NCBI GenBank assembly: GCA_035693105.1
Contig: DASSHC010000469.1
Location: forward strand, 1 to 16,131
Direction of reading: 5' to 3'
DNA from: DASSHC01 sp035693105
GTDB lineage: Bacteria; Chloroflexota; Chloroflexia; Thermomicrobiales; Thermomicrobiaceae
DNA: 16,131 bases
In this document: positions 6,443-13,752 of the stretch, piece by piece
Numbering within the stretch: the stretch's first letter is position 1
Layout of the letters: every line of letters starts with the position of its first letter
Position numbers and translations under genes: made by a program
The notes under the pieces: generated by a model
What the model saw: the letters and a program-made list of their open reading frames with translations, nothing else
Told to the model about the DNA's origin: nothing
The model's database searches: none

Positions 6443-7342
6443 ATGCCGGAATTCGACCCCAACGCGCGTCTCGACACCTCGCAGGTCGAGGACCGGCGCG
6501 GCATGGGCGGTGGCGGTGGTGTGGGACGCGGGGTGGCGGTCGGCGGAGCCGGCGGCGGCCTGGTGATCCTGGCCCTGGTCCTCTCGCTGATCTTCGGCGT
6601 GCCGATCGATACCGGCAGCCCATCCTCCCAGCCGGTCAGCCAGAATCCGGCCGCCGCGCCCGTGTCCGGCAGCCTGGCGCAGAACTGCCAGACCGGAGCC
6701 GACGCCGCCGCCGAGCAGGACTGCCGCATCGTGGCCTACGTCGACAGCATTCAGGAGTACTGGGGCAGCGAGTTCACCCGCCGCGGCATGCAGTACACCA
6801 AGTCCAAGACAGTCCTCTTCACCGGCTCGACCTCCACCGGCTGCGGTCAGGCCACCACCGATGTCGGCCCCTTCTACTGCCCGGTGGACCAGACCGTCTA
6901 CCTCGATCTCGGCTTCTTCGACGAGTTGCGCTCGCAGTTCGGCGCGCAGGGCGGCCCCTTCGCCGAGGCCTACGTGCTGGCGCACGAGTACGGGCACCAC
7001 GTGCAGGACCTGGTCGGCACGCTGGACCGCTACCCCAACCCTACCCAGGGAGCCCAGGGCACCTCGGTGCGCATCGAGCTGCAGGCCGACTGCTACGCCG
7101 GAGTCTGGGCCGACCACGCCACCCAGACCGGCATCATCACCCAGCTCAGCCAGGCCGACATCGCCGACGGGCTGAACGCGGCCGCGGCGGTGGGCGACGA
7201 CCGCATCCAGCAGGAGTTCCAGGGGCACGTCAACCCCGAATCCTGGACGCACGGCTCCTCGGCCGAGCGCCAGCACTGGTTCAGCGTCGGTTACCAGTCC
7301 GGCGACATGGGCTCGTGCGACACCTTCAGCGGAAGCCTGTGA
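6443..7342 (+). CDS. Membrane-anchored neutral zinc metallopeptidase, YpfJ family (299 aa)
   Basis: The N-terminus 'DTSQVEDRRGMGGGGGVGRG' is the family's VEDRRG-Gly-rich leader. A single membrane segment follows at about 38-54, which places the catalytic part outside the membrane. The zinc site HEYGHH is at 181-186 (H181, E182, H185), and 'ELQADCYAGVWADH' starts at E212, the likely third ligand. Length is normal for the family (about 280-300 aa). I chose ATG 6443 because GAGAGGGAACGACG precedes it and homology starts with the VEDRRG leader; the longer upstream frame runs through repeats. The physiological substrate is not known to me. It is divergent from the Gfo/Idh unit, with repeats between them. 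Confidence 0.92.
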   Translation: MPEFDPNARLDTSQVEDRRGMGGGGGVGRGVAVGGAGGGLVILALVLSLIFGVPIDTGSPSSQPVSQNPAAAPVSGSLAQNCQTGADAAAEQDCRIVAYVDSIQEYWGSEFTRRGMQYTKSKTVLFTGSTSTGCGQATTDVGPFYCPVDQTVYLDLGFFDELRSQFGAQGGPFAEAYVLAHEYGHHVQDLVGTLDRYPNPTQGAQGTSVRIELQADCYAGVWADHATQTGIITQLSQADIADGLNAAAAVGDDRIQQEFQGHVNPESWTHGSSAERQHWFSVGYQSGDMGSCDTFSGSL

Positions 7343-7384
7343 CGGTCCGCTCATCGCCAGCCGCTCGACGACGGTGGGTGCCAT

Positions 7385-7584
7385 CCAGGACGGATCCCTC
7401 GACTGCGCTACGGTGAAAATAGCGGCCCCGGAGGACGCCCGTTTTCATGCCGCTGTGGCGAGCCGAGGCTCATGACGACTCGGGATGACAGGGTTAGATA
7501 GGGGCGTACGAGGACGATCAGTGTCGTCCTATGGGCCCCGACTTACCCCTGTCATCCCGAGCGCAGTCGAGGGATCCGTCCTGG
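7385..7584. repeat. 200-bp MITE-like element with 25-bp inverted ends and internal hairpin
   Basis: The outer arms (7385-7409 and 7560-7584) are perfect 25-bp inverted repeats beginning CCAGGACGGATCCCTCGACT. Nested inside is a long imperfect hairpin from 7479 to 7561. It is bounded by CTCGGGATGACAGGG and its reverse complement, and its tip is AGGACGA-N6-TCGTCCT. Its right half is partly repeated at 6150-6230. No open frame or transposase is inside, and no clear target-site duplication flanks it. It fills most of the 300-bp gap between the metallopeptidase and mutY; nothing else but the mutY promoter is seen there. Confidence 0.7.
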
Positions 7585-7630
7585 TCTAGCACCCAAGCGT
7601 CGTCTTCAGCCGCCGATCTCGCCCGCGCGG

Positions 7631-7636
7631 TACACT
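7631..7636 (+). promoter_or_regulatory. TACACT -10 box immediately before mutY (leaderless start)
   Basis: TACACT fits the TAnnnT -10 pattern and ends six bases before the GTG at 7643 and nine before the ATG at 7646. Transcription would start at or beside the start codon. No Shine-Dalgarno sequence is visible (ACACTGTCCCC precedes the GTG), unlike most other genes here. No good -35 is seen. Confidence 0.45.
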
Positions 7637-7642
7637 GTCCCC

Positions 7643-8608
7643 GTGATGACGAGGCCCGACCCTGACCCCGACCACGTCCAGCGCGTCCACCAGAAGCTGC
7701 TCGACTGGTATCGCGCCAACCGGCGCGATCTCCCCTGGCGGCGGACCCGCGACCCCTACCACATCCTGGTCGCCGAGGTGATGCTGCAGCAGACGCAGGT
7801 CGACCGGGTCATCCCCAAGTACCACGACTTCCTGGCGCGCTTTCCGACGCTCCAGACGCTGGCCGAGGCGCCGGCCGCCGAGGTGATCCGCGCCTGGTCG
7901 GGGCTGGGCTACAACCGCCGCGCGGTCAACCTGCAGCGCGCCGCTCAGGCGGTGGTCGAGCGGCACGGCGGGGTGATGCCGCGCGAGCGGGCCGCGCTGG
8001 AGATGCTGCCGGGCGTCGGGCGCTACACCGCCGGGGCCATCGCCTGCTTCGCCTACGCGCAGGACGCCGGCTTCGTCGACACCAACATTCGCCGCGTGCT
8101 GCACCGCGTCTTCCACGGCGCGGAGCTACCCGAGGAGCGGGCCACGCCGCGCGAGATCGAGGCGCTGGCGGCCGAGCTGGTGCCTCCCGGCGCCGGCTAC
8201 GACTGGAACCAGGGGCTGATGGAGCTGGGCGCGCTGGTCTGCACCGCGCGCAGGCCGCTCTGCCTCATCTGCCCGCTGCGCGACGACTGCCGCGCCGCGC
8301 CGGAGATTCAGTCGGCGCTGGCGACGCTGCCGAAGGGGACGCGCCGCAAGCAGGAGGGGCCGTTCGAGGGCTCGACGCGCTTCTACCGCGGCCGCGTGAT
8401 CCACGCCCTGCGCACGCTGGAGGCCGGCGAGTCGCTCGACCTGGCCAGCCTCGGACCCCAGGTGCGCGACGACTTCGGCCCCGAGCACCTCCCCTGGCTG
8501 CGCGAGCTGGTGGGCGGGCTGGCCCGCGACGGCCTGGCCGCGGTGGCCGAGGAGCGGGCCGCGTACGATGCCGGCGAGCCGGATGAGCTGCGCGTGCGCC
8601 TCCCCTGA
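7643..8608 (+). CDS. mutY: A/G-specific adenine DNA glycosylase MutY
   Basis: MutY removes adenine mispaired with 8-oxoguanine. Numbered from GTG 7643: 'DLPWRRTRDPYHILVAEVML' contains the catalytic Glu (E45) of EVMLQQTQV. The helix-hairpin-helix is LPGVGRYTAGA (122-132). D146 in 'FVDTNIRRVLHR' is the catalytic Asp. The [4Fe-4S] cysteines C200, C207, C210 and C216 have the canonical C-x6-C-x2-C-x5-C spacing. At 321 aa it is shorter than E. coli MutY (350 aa). The C-terminal part does not look like the NUDIX-type 8-oxoG recognition domain but resembles the short tails of actinobacterial-type MutY. The start could be GTG 7643 or ATG 7646. The gene converges on the LLM gene with a 9-bp gap. Confidence 0.92.
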   Translation: MMTRPDPDPDHVQRVHQKLLDWYRANRRDLPWRRTRDPYHILVAEVMLQQTQVDRVIPKYHDFLARFPTLQTLAEAPAAEVIRAWSGLGYNRRAVNLQRAAQAVVERHGGVMPRERAALEMLPGVGRYTAGAIACFAYAQDAGFVDTNIRRVLHRVFHGAELPEERATPREIEALAAELVPPGAGYDWNQGLMELGALVCTARRPLCLICPLRDDCRAAPEIQSALATLPKGTRRKQEGPFEGSTRFYRGRVIHALRTLEAGESLDLASLGPQVRDDFGPEHLPWLRELVGGLARDGLAAVAEERAAYDAGEPDELRVRLP

Positions 8609-8617
8609 GTGAGGTGC

Positions 8618-9388
8618 TCAGCTCATCATCTGGACGGCCGCGGCCAGGGTGTCGAACGGATGCCAGAAGGTGAGGAAGACCCGCTCGACCCCCTGCCGCT
8701 CCCAGCGCGCCAGCGCGCTCGCGATATCGTCGGGCCAGTCCCAGACGTAGGTCGACAGGCCGACGGAGCGCCCGCTGGCGTCGATCTGGTCGCGGGCATA
8801 GCCGATGAGGTCGTCGTCGGCGTAGATGTTGATCTCATCGGCATAGGCGACCGCGCTCCGGATCAGCCGGCGCGAGCGCCCGGCGCCGACGACGATGCGC
8901 GGCGGCACCGGCGGCAGCGTGGCGCCGGCAGCGCCCAGCAGGCGTAGCTCCTGGCCCTGAAAGCGCACCACTTCGCCGCTCCAGAGCCGCCGCAGGGCGA
9001 GCACGGTCTCCCGCAGGCCGGTGACGCGCGCGGGCGCGTCCGGCACCGGCACTCCCCAGGCTCGCGCCTCCTCGAAGAAATCGCCGGCGCCGATGCCGAG
9101 CTCGAAGCGCCCGCCGCTCAGCAGCGCCAGCGCCGCCGCTTCTCGAGCCAGGATGCCCGGCAGGTAGTTCAGCCGGTCGATCACCAGCGGGACGAGGCGA
9201 ATGCGCGAGGTCGTAACCGCGATCGCACCGTAGATCGACCAGCCACCGAGGTAGCGCCATGCGGGATTGGGGGCGTGATAGTGATCGAGCAGCCCCAGCG
9301 CGTCGTAGCCGAGCGCGTCGGCCGTTCGGGCGGCGGTGAGGAGCGCGGCCCAGTCCGCCGTCGGGCCAAGGTTGACGCCGATACGCAC
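8618..9388 (-). CDS. Luciferase-like (LLM class) flavin-dependent oxidoreductase (256 aa)
   Basis: The N-terminus 'MRIGVNLGPTADWAALLTAA' and the segments 'ADALGYDALGLLDHYHAP', 'TTSRIRLVPLVIDRLNYLPG' and 'LALLSGGRFELGIGAGDFFEE' (87-107) are typical of the bacterial-luciferase TIM-barrel family. Many such enzymes in Chloroflexota and actinobacteria use cofactor F420, others FMN; which is used here cannot be decided. The substrate is unknown. At 256 aa it is somewhat shorter than the usual 290-340. The start is GTG 9388, supported by GGAGGG six bases upstream and by homology at MRIGV. It lies 79 bp downstream of the XRE-NB-ARC regulator on the same strand, so it may be co-transcribed with or controlled by it. 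Confidence 0.87.
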   Translation of the reverse strand: MRIGVNLGPTADWAALLTAARTADALGYDALGLLDHYHAPNPAWRYLGGWSIYGAIAVTTSRIRLVPLVIDRLNYLPGILAREAAALALLSGGRFELGIGAGDFFEEARAWGVPVPDAPARVTGLRETVLALRRLWSGEVVRFQGQELRLLGAAGATLPPVPPRIVVGAGRSRRLIRSAVAYADEINIYADDDLIGYARDQIDASGRSVGLSTYVWDWPDDIASALARWERQGVERVFLTFWHPFDTLAAAVQMMS

Positions 9389-9467
9389 GGGAATCCCTCC
9401 GGCTCGAAGCGCGGGTGCCCCTGGGCCTCCGGCGAGGAAGGACGCCGCGCGCGGCTGGATCGGCCGA

Positions 9468-11825
9468 TTACACGGCGCCCAGCGCCTCGGCGGCCGCCTC
9501 CTCCAGCGGCAGGGCGCGTCCCGCCGCCCAGGCGGAATCCCAGGACGCCTCGTCCCCGCGAGCGCGGGCCGCGGCCAGCAGCGCCTCGTGGTGCGGCGTC
9601 AGGTTCGGCGGCACGGGCGCGTCGATCGCCTCGCGCAGCGCCTCGGCCGCGCCCCAGAGGCGCGCCGCGCGCTCGGCGTCGCCGCGGCTCCCGGCCACAC
9701 CCGCCAGCCCCTCCAGGCAGTAGGCGATGCTCCATTTCGCCCCGAGCTCCTGGGCCAGCGCCAGGCTCTCGCGCAGCAGCAGCGCCGCCCGTGCGTCGTC
9801 GGCCTGCCGCAGCGCCAGGTTCCCCAGGTTGCCCAGCACGATGAGGATGCCCCAGCGCTGCCCCAGCTCGCGCATCAGAGCGAGGCTCTCCTCGAAGAGC
9901 GCCCGGGCCCGCTCGTCGTCGCCCGCGTCGCGAGCCACCAGGCCGGCGATGTTGAGCGCGTCGGCGATCCCAGGGCTGTCGCCCAGGCCGCGCTTCAGCT
10001 CCAGACTCTCCGCCAGCAGGGCGCGCGCCCGCGCCAGCTCAGCCCGGCGCAGCGCCACCTCCCCCAGCGTGGTGAGCGCCCGGGCAATGCCCGCCGCGTC
10101 TCCCAGCGCCCGCGACAGGGCCAGGCTCTCAGCATAGAAGGCATCCGCGGCCGCGTAGTCGCGCTGCCGGATCGCCAGCGCGCCGAGCCCGTAGCAGGCG
10201 GCGGCGCGCAGGTCGGCCGGCAGATCCAGGTCCGCGCCGGCGGAAAGCGCCCGCTCCAGCCAGGCCCGCCCCTCGGTGAGGTAGCCGCGCACCTCCCAGA
10301 ACCACCACAGCGCGGTCGCCAGGCGTAGCCCGAGGGTCAGCCGCCCGGGGTCGCCCTCCCGATCGAGGGTCCAGCGCAGCGCCGCGCGCAGGTTGTCGTG
10401 CTCGCGCTCGATCCGCCGCAGCCAGGCCGCCTGCTCGGCCCACGCGCCCTCGGTCAGGCGCAGGAAGTACTCGGCGTGCCGGCGCCGCAGCGCGTCCCAT
10501 TCGCCGCGCTCCGCCAGGCGCTCCGCCGCGTACTGCTGGATCGGCTCCAGCATGCGCAGGCGCGGGCTGCGCTCCTGATCGTCGTCCTCGCTCGGCGACT
10601 CGCGCAGCAGCAGGTTGTTGTTCAGCAGCGCCATCGCCTGCTCCAGCACGGCGCCCGGCTCAGGCTCTCCCTCCGCCTCCGCGCAGATCGCCTCGATGGC
10701 CTCCAGCGTGCCGCCCCCGCTAAACACCGCCAGGCGGGCGAAGAGCCGCCGCTCGGCGGGAGCGAGCAGGTCGTAGCTCCAGGAGATGGCGTCGCGCATC
10801 GTGCGCTGGCGTGCCGGGAGATCGCGGGCGCCGCCGGTCAGCAGCGGCAGCGCGCGATCGAGCCGGGCCAGCAACTGGGTGGGAGTGAGGAGCTTGACTC
10901 GCGCCGCGGCCAGCTCGAGCGCCAGCGGCAGGCCGTCCAGGCGGCGGCAGATCACGGCCACCGCCGCGGCGTTCTCCGCCGTCAGGGCGAAACTGGGGGA
11001 CGCCTCGCGGGCGCGCTGCAGGAAGAGCCGCACCGAGGCCGCCTCCGCCACCGCTTCCAGCTCCAGCACGCGGCCAGGCGGTGGCAGGCCGAGCGGCGGC
11101 ACCGGGTACTCCTGCTCCCCGCGCACCCCCAGCGGCGCCCGGCTGGTGGCCAGCAGGTCGAGGGTGGGGCAGGCCAGCAGCATCTCCGCCACCTCCGCGG
11201 CGGCGGCGAGGACGTGCTCGAAGTTGTCCAGCACCAGCAGCGCGCGCCGGCCGGAGAGAATGGCGCGGAGCGTCTCGCGGGGATCGCGGCTGGTGGTTTC
11301 CCCGGCTCTCGCCGCGCGAACTAGCGTCGGCAGCACCAGCGCGGGGTCGCTCAGCGACCCGAGCGGCACCCAGATGACGCCGTCCGGGTAGGCCCCGGCT
11401 AGCCCGGCGGCGACGTGCCGCGCCAGCCGCGTCTTGCCCACGCCCCCCGGCCCGGTGAGGCTGAGCAGGCGCACCTCCGGCCGGCCGAGGAGGCGCCGCA
11501 CCGCCTCGGCCTCGCGCTCGCGGCCGACCAGCGGGGTGGGGTCTCGCGGCAGCTCGGCGGGCGCCGCAACCGTACGGCCGGGCGCGTCCTCGTCCGGGCG
11601 GGCGATGGCCCCGGCCAGCTCGGCGCGCTGCGCTTCGTCCAGCTCCAGCGCGTCGCACAGCCGGCGTAGCGTGTCGGGGTAGGGGCGCCGGCGCTCGCCG
11701 CGCTCCAGCGCGCCGATCGCGTTGGCCGACAGCCCGGCGCGCTCGGCCAGCTCCTCCTGCGACAGCCCCCGCGTCTCGCGGTAGCGCCGTAGCTGCTCGC
11801 CGAACGATCCCGGCCGCCGCGCCAC
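9468..11825 (-). CDS. XRE-family HTH / NB-ARC ATPase / TPR regulator (785 aa)
   Basis: The protein begins VARRPGSFGEQLRRYRETRG with a Cro/C1-type helix-turn-helix at about 9-60 ('LSQEELAERAGLSANAIGAL'). Next is 'PTPLVGREREAEAVRRLLGR' and a STAND-type NB-ARC ATPase: Walker A GPGGVGKT (125-132), Walker B LLVLDN (196-201), 'LLATSRAPLGV' (224-234) and 'GLPLALELAA' (298-307). From about 450 a helical region leads into at least four tetratricopeptide-like repeats (540-710, 'A.ALF.ESLAL.RELG'). This is a signal-switch architecture: ligand binding to the TPR part is thought to trigger ATP-driven opening or oligomerisation and DNA binding. I chose GTG 11825 because AGGAGG lies seven bases upstream and the HTH starts there. 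TATCAT (11871-11876, minus) is a possible -10. It is divergent from the FAD oxidoreductase at 12038, a likely target. Confidence 0.9.
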   Translation of the reverse strand: MARRPGSFGEQLRRYRETRGLSQEELAERAGLSANAIGALERGERRRPYPDTLRRLCDALELDEAQRAELAGAIARPDEDAPGRTVAAPAELPRDPTPLVGREREAEAVRRLLGRPEVRLLSLTGPGGVGKTRLARHVAAGLAGAYPDGVIWVPLGSLSDPALVLPTLVRAARAGETTSRDPRETLRAILSGRRALLVLDNFEHVLAAAAEVAEMLLACPTLDLLATSRAPLGVRGEQEYPVPPLGLPPPGRVLELEAVAEAASVRLFLQRAREASPSFALTAENAAAVAVICRRLDGLPLALELAAARVKLLTPTQLLARLDRALPLLTGGARDLPARQRTMRDAISWSYDLLAPAERRLFARLAVFSGGGTLEAIEAICAEAEGEPEPGAVLEQAMALLNNNLLLRESPSEDDDQERSPRLRMLEPIQQYAAERLAERGEWDALRRRHAEYFLRLTEGAWAEQAAWLRRIEREHDNLRAALRWTLDREGDPGRLTLGLRLATALWWFWEVRGYLTEGRAWLERALSAGADLDLPADLRAAACYGLGALAIRQRDYAAADAFYAESLALSRALGDAAGIARALTTLGEVALRRAELARARALLAESLELKRGLGDSPGIADALNIAGLVARDAGDDERARALFEESLALMRELGQRWGILIVLGNLGNLALRQADDARAALLLRESLALAQELGAKWSIAYCLEGLAGVAGSRGDAERAARLWGAAEALREAIDAPVPPNLTPHHEALLAAARARGDEASWDSAWAAGRALPLEEAAAEALGAV

Positions 11826-11996
11826 TCTGCTTCCTCCTGCCGCGTCGCTCGACGCCGTTTCGAGGGCGGAATGATACCACCCTCCGGCGGCCCCACAGTC
11901 CGCACCGCTGGAGAGCTGTGGCGGGAGTGATGGGCGAGCGTGGAGGGCGCGTGCGTGGTGGGGCAGGGGCCTCCGGCTCAGACTGAAGCGCAGGAA

Positions 11997-12014
11997 GGTT
12001 CCGGCGGAGGAACC
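11997..12014. promoter_or_regulatory. Perfect inverted repeat GGTTCC-N6-GGAACC upstream of the FAD oxidoreductase
   Basis: An 18-bp perfect dyad lies in the 212-bp region between the divergent XRE regulator and the FAD oxidoreductase, 23 bp before the ATG at 12038. Its placement suits an operator or an mRNA hairpin just upstream of the AGGAG ribosome site (12027-12031). A second, looser dyad (CCACAG/CTGTGG, about 11892-11920) is in the same region. Function is inferred from position only. Confidence 0.35.
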
Positions 12015-12037
12015 GCACACGATGACAGGAGAGCACC

Positions 12038-13447
12038 ATGATCGTCGCGACTCGGCAGGTTATTGCGGGGGACGGGCTCGCCCCCGCCGCCAGCGAGCTG
12101 GATGCGCTCGGCGCGCGGCTGGACGGCACGCTGCTCCTCCCCGGCAGCCCCGGCTACGACGAGGCGCGCCGGGTGGTCAACATCACGCTGGACCGCCACC
12201 CGCTGGCGATCGTACGCGCGGCCAGCGCGCTCGATGTGGCGCGGGCGGTCAACTTCGCCCGCGACCACGGCCTGCCACTGGCCGTGCGCGGCGGCGGCCA
12301 CAGCCTGGCGGGCTACAGCGTCATCGACGACGCCGTCCTCGTCGATCTCTCGCACATGCGCCAGGTCGACGTCGACCCCGAGGCGCGCATCGCCCGGGTG
12401 CAGGGGGGCGCGCGCTCCGGCGACCTCGCCGGCCCGGCGAATCAGCACGGGCTGGCGCTCAGCACCGGCGACACCGCGTCGGTCGGTATGGGCGGCCTGA
12501 CCACGGGCGGCGGCATCGGCTTCATGGTGCGCAAGTACGGCCTCGCCATCGACAACCTCCTCGCGGCGCAGGTGGTCACCGCCGCGGGCGAGATCGTGAC
12601 GGCCAGCGCCGCCGAGCACCCGGACCTCTTCTGGGCCATCCGTGGCGGCGGGGGCAACTTCGGCATCGTGACCGAGTTCACCTTTCGCCTGGCGCCGGTC
12701 GGCGAGATTCTCGGCGGCGAGCTGCTCTTGCCCGCCAGCCGTGAGGTCCTGCGCGGGTATCTCGACTACGTCGCCGCCGCGCCGGACGACCTGACGACCA
12801 TCGCCAATCTGATGCACGCGCCGCCGGCGCCGCACGTGCCGCGGGAGCGCGTCGGCGAGCTGGCGCTCTCGATCCTCGTCTGCTGGACGGGGAGTGTCGC
12901 GGACGGCGAGCGGGCCCTGGCGCCGCTGCGAGCGCTGGCGACGCCGATCGCCGATGTCGTGGCGCCGATCCCCTACCCGGCGATCTACCGCTTCACGGCG
13001 GTGCCGCCGCACGCCGCCGCGGCCCGCATGCTGTTCGCGGACAGGCTGAGCGACGCGTCGCTCGACGCCGCGCTGGAGGCGGTGCGCCAGGCTCCCTCGC
13101 CCTTCTGCATCGTCCAGTTCCGCGGCCTGGGGGGCGCGATGGCGCGCGTCGCCGCCGATGCCACCGCGTTCGCCCACCGCGAGCGGCGCTACTTCGTGAC
13201 GCTGCTCGGTCTCTGGCTGGATGCCGCCGAGGATGGCGTCCCGTATCGCCGCTGGACGGACGCGCTCTGGCAGGAGCTGCGCCCCGAGGCGCGTGGCGTC
13301 TACGTCAACTTCCTGGAGGACGAAGGCGAGGCGCGGATCCACGAAGCCTACCCGCCCGCGACCTACGCCCGGCTGGCGGCGATCAAGGCCAAGTACGACC
13401 CGGAGAATCTCTTCCGCTTCAACCAGAACATCCCGCCGCAGTCGTAG
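12038..13447 (+). CDS. FAD-binding oxidoreductase, berberine-bridge-enzyme-like (469 aa)
   Basis: This is a PCMH-type flavoprotein. 'PLAIVRAASALDVARAVNFA' starts the FAD-binding domain, and 'AVRGGGHSLAGYSVIDDAVL' holds H88, the residue that carries 8-alpha-histidyl FAD in the family. 'GLTTGGGIGFMVRKYGLAID' and 'FWAIRGGGGNFGIVTEFTF' complete the domain. The C-terminal BBE motif 'YVNFLEDEGEARIHEAY...YDPENLFRFNQNIPP' is intact. The residue that is Cys in bicovalent members is T146 (GDTASVG), so only one covalent link is expected. Family members oxidise sugars, alkaloids or other alcohols/amines with O2 or another acceptor; the substrate here is unknown. There is no signal peptide. ATG 12038 follows AGGAG with a 6-nt spacer. 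It is divergent from the XRE-NB-ARC regulator. Confidence 0.9.
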   Translation: MIVATRQVIAGDGLAPAASELDALGARLDGTLLLPGSPGYDEARRVVNITLDRHPLAIVRAASALDVARAVNFARDHGLPLAVRGGGHSLAGYSVIDDAVLVDLSHMRQVDVDPEARIARVQGGARSGDLAGPANQHGLALSTGDTASVGMGGLTTGGGIGFMVRKYGLAIDNLLAAQVVTAAGEIVTASAAEHPDLFWAIRGGGGNFGIVTEFTFRLAPVGEILGGELLLPASREVLRGYLDYVAAAPDDLTTIANLMHAPPAPHVPRERVGELALSILVCWTGSVADGERALAPLRALATPIADVVAPIPYPAIYRFTAVPPHAAAARMLFADRLSDASLDAALEAVRQAPSPFCIVQFRGLGGAMARVAADATAFAHRERRYFVTLLGLWLDAAEDGVPYRRWTDALWQELRPEARGVYVNFLEDEGEARIHEAYPPATYARLAAIKAKYDPENLFRFNQNIPPQS

Positions 13448-13555
13448 GTGTGGGCGTGATGGACGCGCTTGGCGCCGGCCGTGGAGGCTCGGCGCCATTC
13501 GGCGCGCGGTTAGCGGACGGTTGGGCGTGATCCCCGTGGCCTCGGCGCTGGGGTT

Positions 13556-13677
13556 CGCGCGGGGCTGAAGCCGCCGCGCTAGAGACGAAGCCTGCTGAAG
13601 CAGGCTGACAGGTTTATTCGTTCTCAGCCTGCTTCAGCAGGCTTCGCTTGCTAGCGCGGTGGTTTCAACCCCGCGCG
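13556..13677. terminator. 122-bp palindrome between convergent genes
   Basis: The inner arms (13586-13608 and 13624-13646) are perfect 23-bp inverted repeats of the type CGAAGCCTGCTGAAGCAGGC, and each arm is itself partly palindromic (GCCTGCTgaAGCAGGC). The outer arms (13556-13582 and 13651-13677) match at 24 of 27 positions. The loop GACAGGTTTATTCGT is A/T-rich. It lies between the convergent FAD oxidoreductase and argG and may end transcription from both sides. It belongs to a class of dispersed repeats I associate with Chloroflexota. The remainder of 13448-13752 shows no gene. Confidence 0.7.
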
Positions 13678-13752
13678 GTCGTGGACGACGGCCAAATGAA
13701 TTCGGTGGCCGCCGCCCACCATGCGGGTCAAATACCTATCACGTGCGGGCCG

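Noticed and set aside
5155..7416. Plus-strand open frame of 753 codons across Gfo/Idh and the metallopeptidase
   Set aside because: It spans two unrelated genes and intergenic repeats, has no recognisable motif, and contains long Arg-rich stretches typical of wrong-frame translation.
7385..7584. CRISPR array or insertion sequence
   Set aside because: There are no regularly spaced direct repeats with unique spacers and no transposase frame; the repeats are inverted arms of one palindromic element.
11826..12020. Longer start for the XRE-NB-ARC regulator
   Set aside because: The HTH domain and a strong AGGAGG place the start at GTG 11825; upstream codons have no domain and cross the divergent promoter region.
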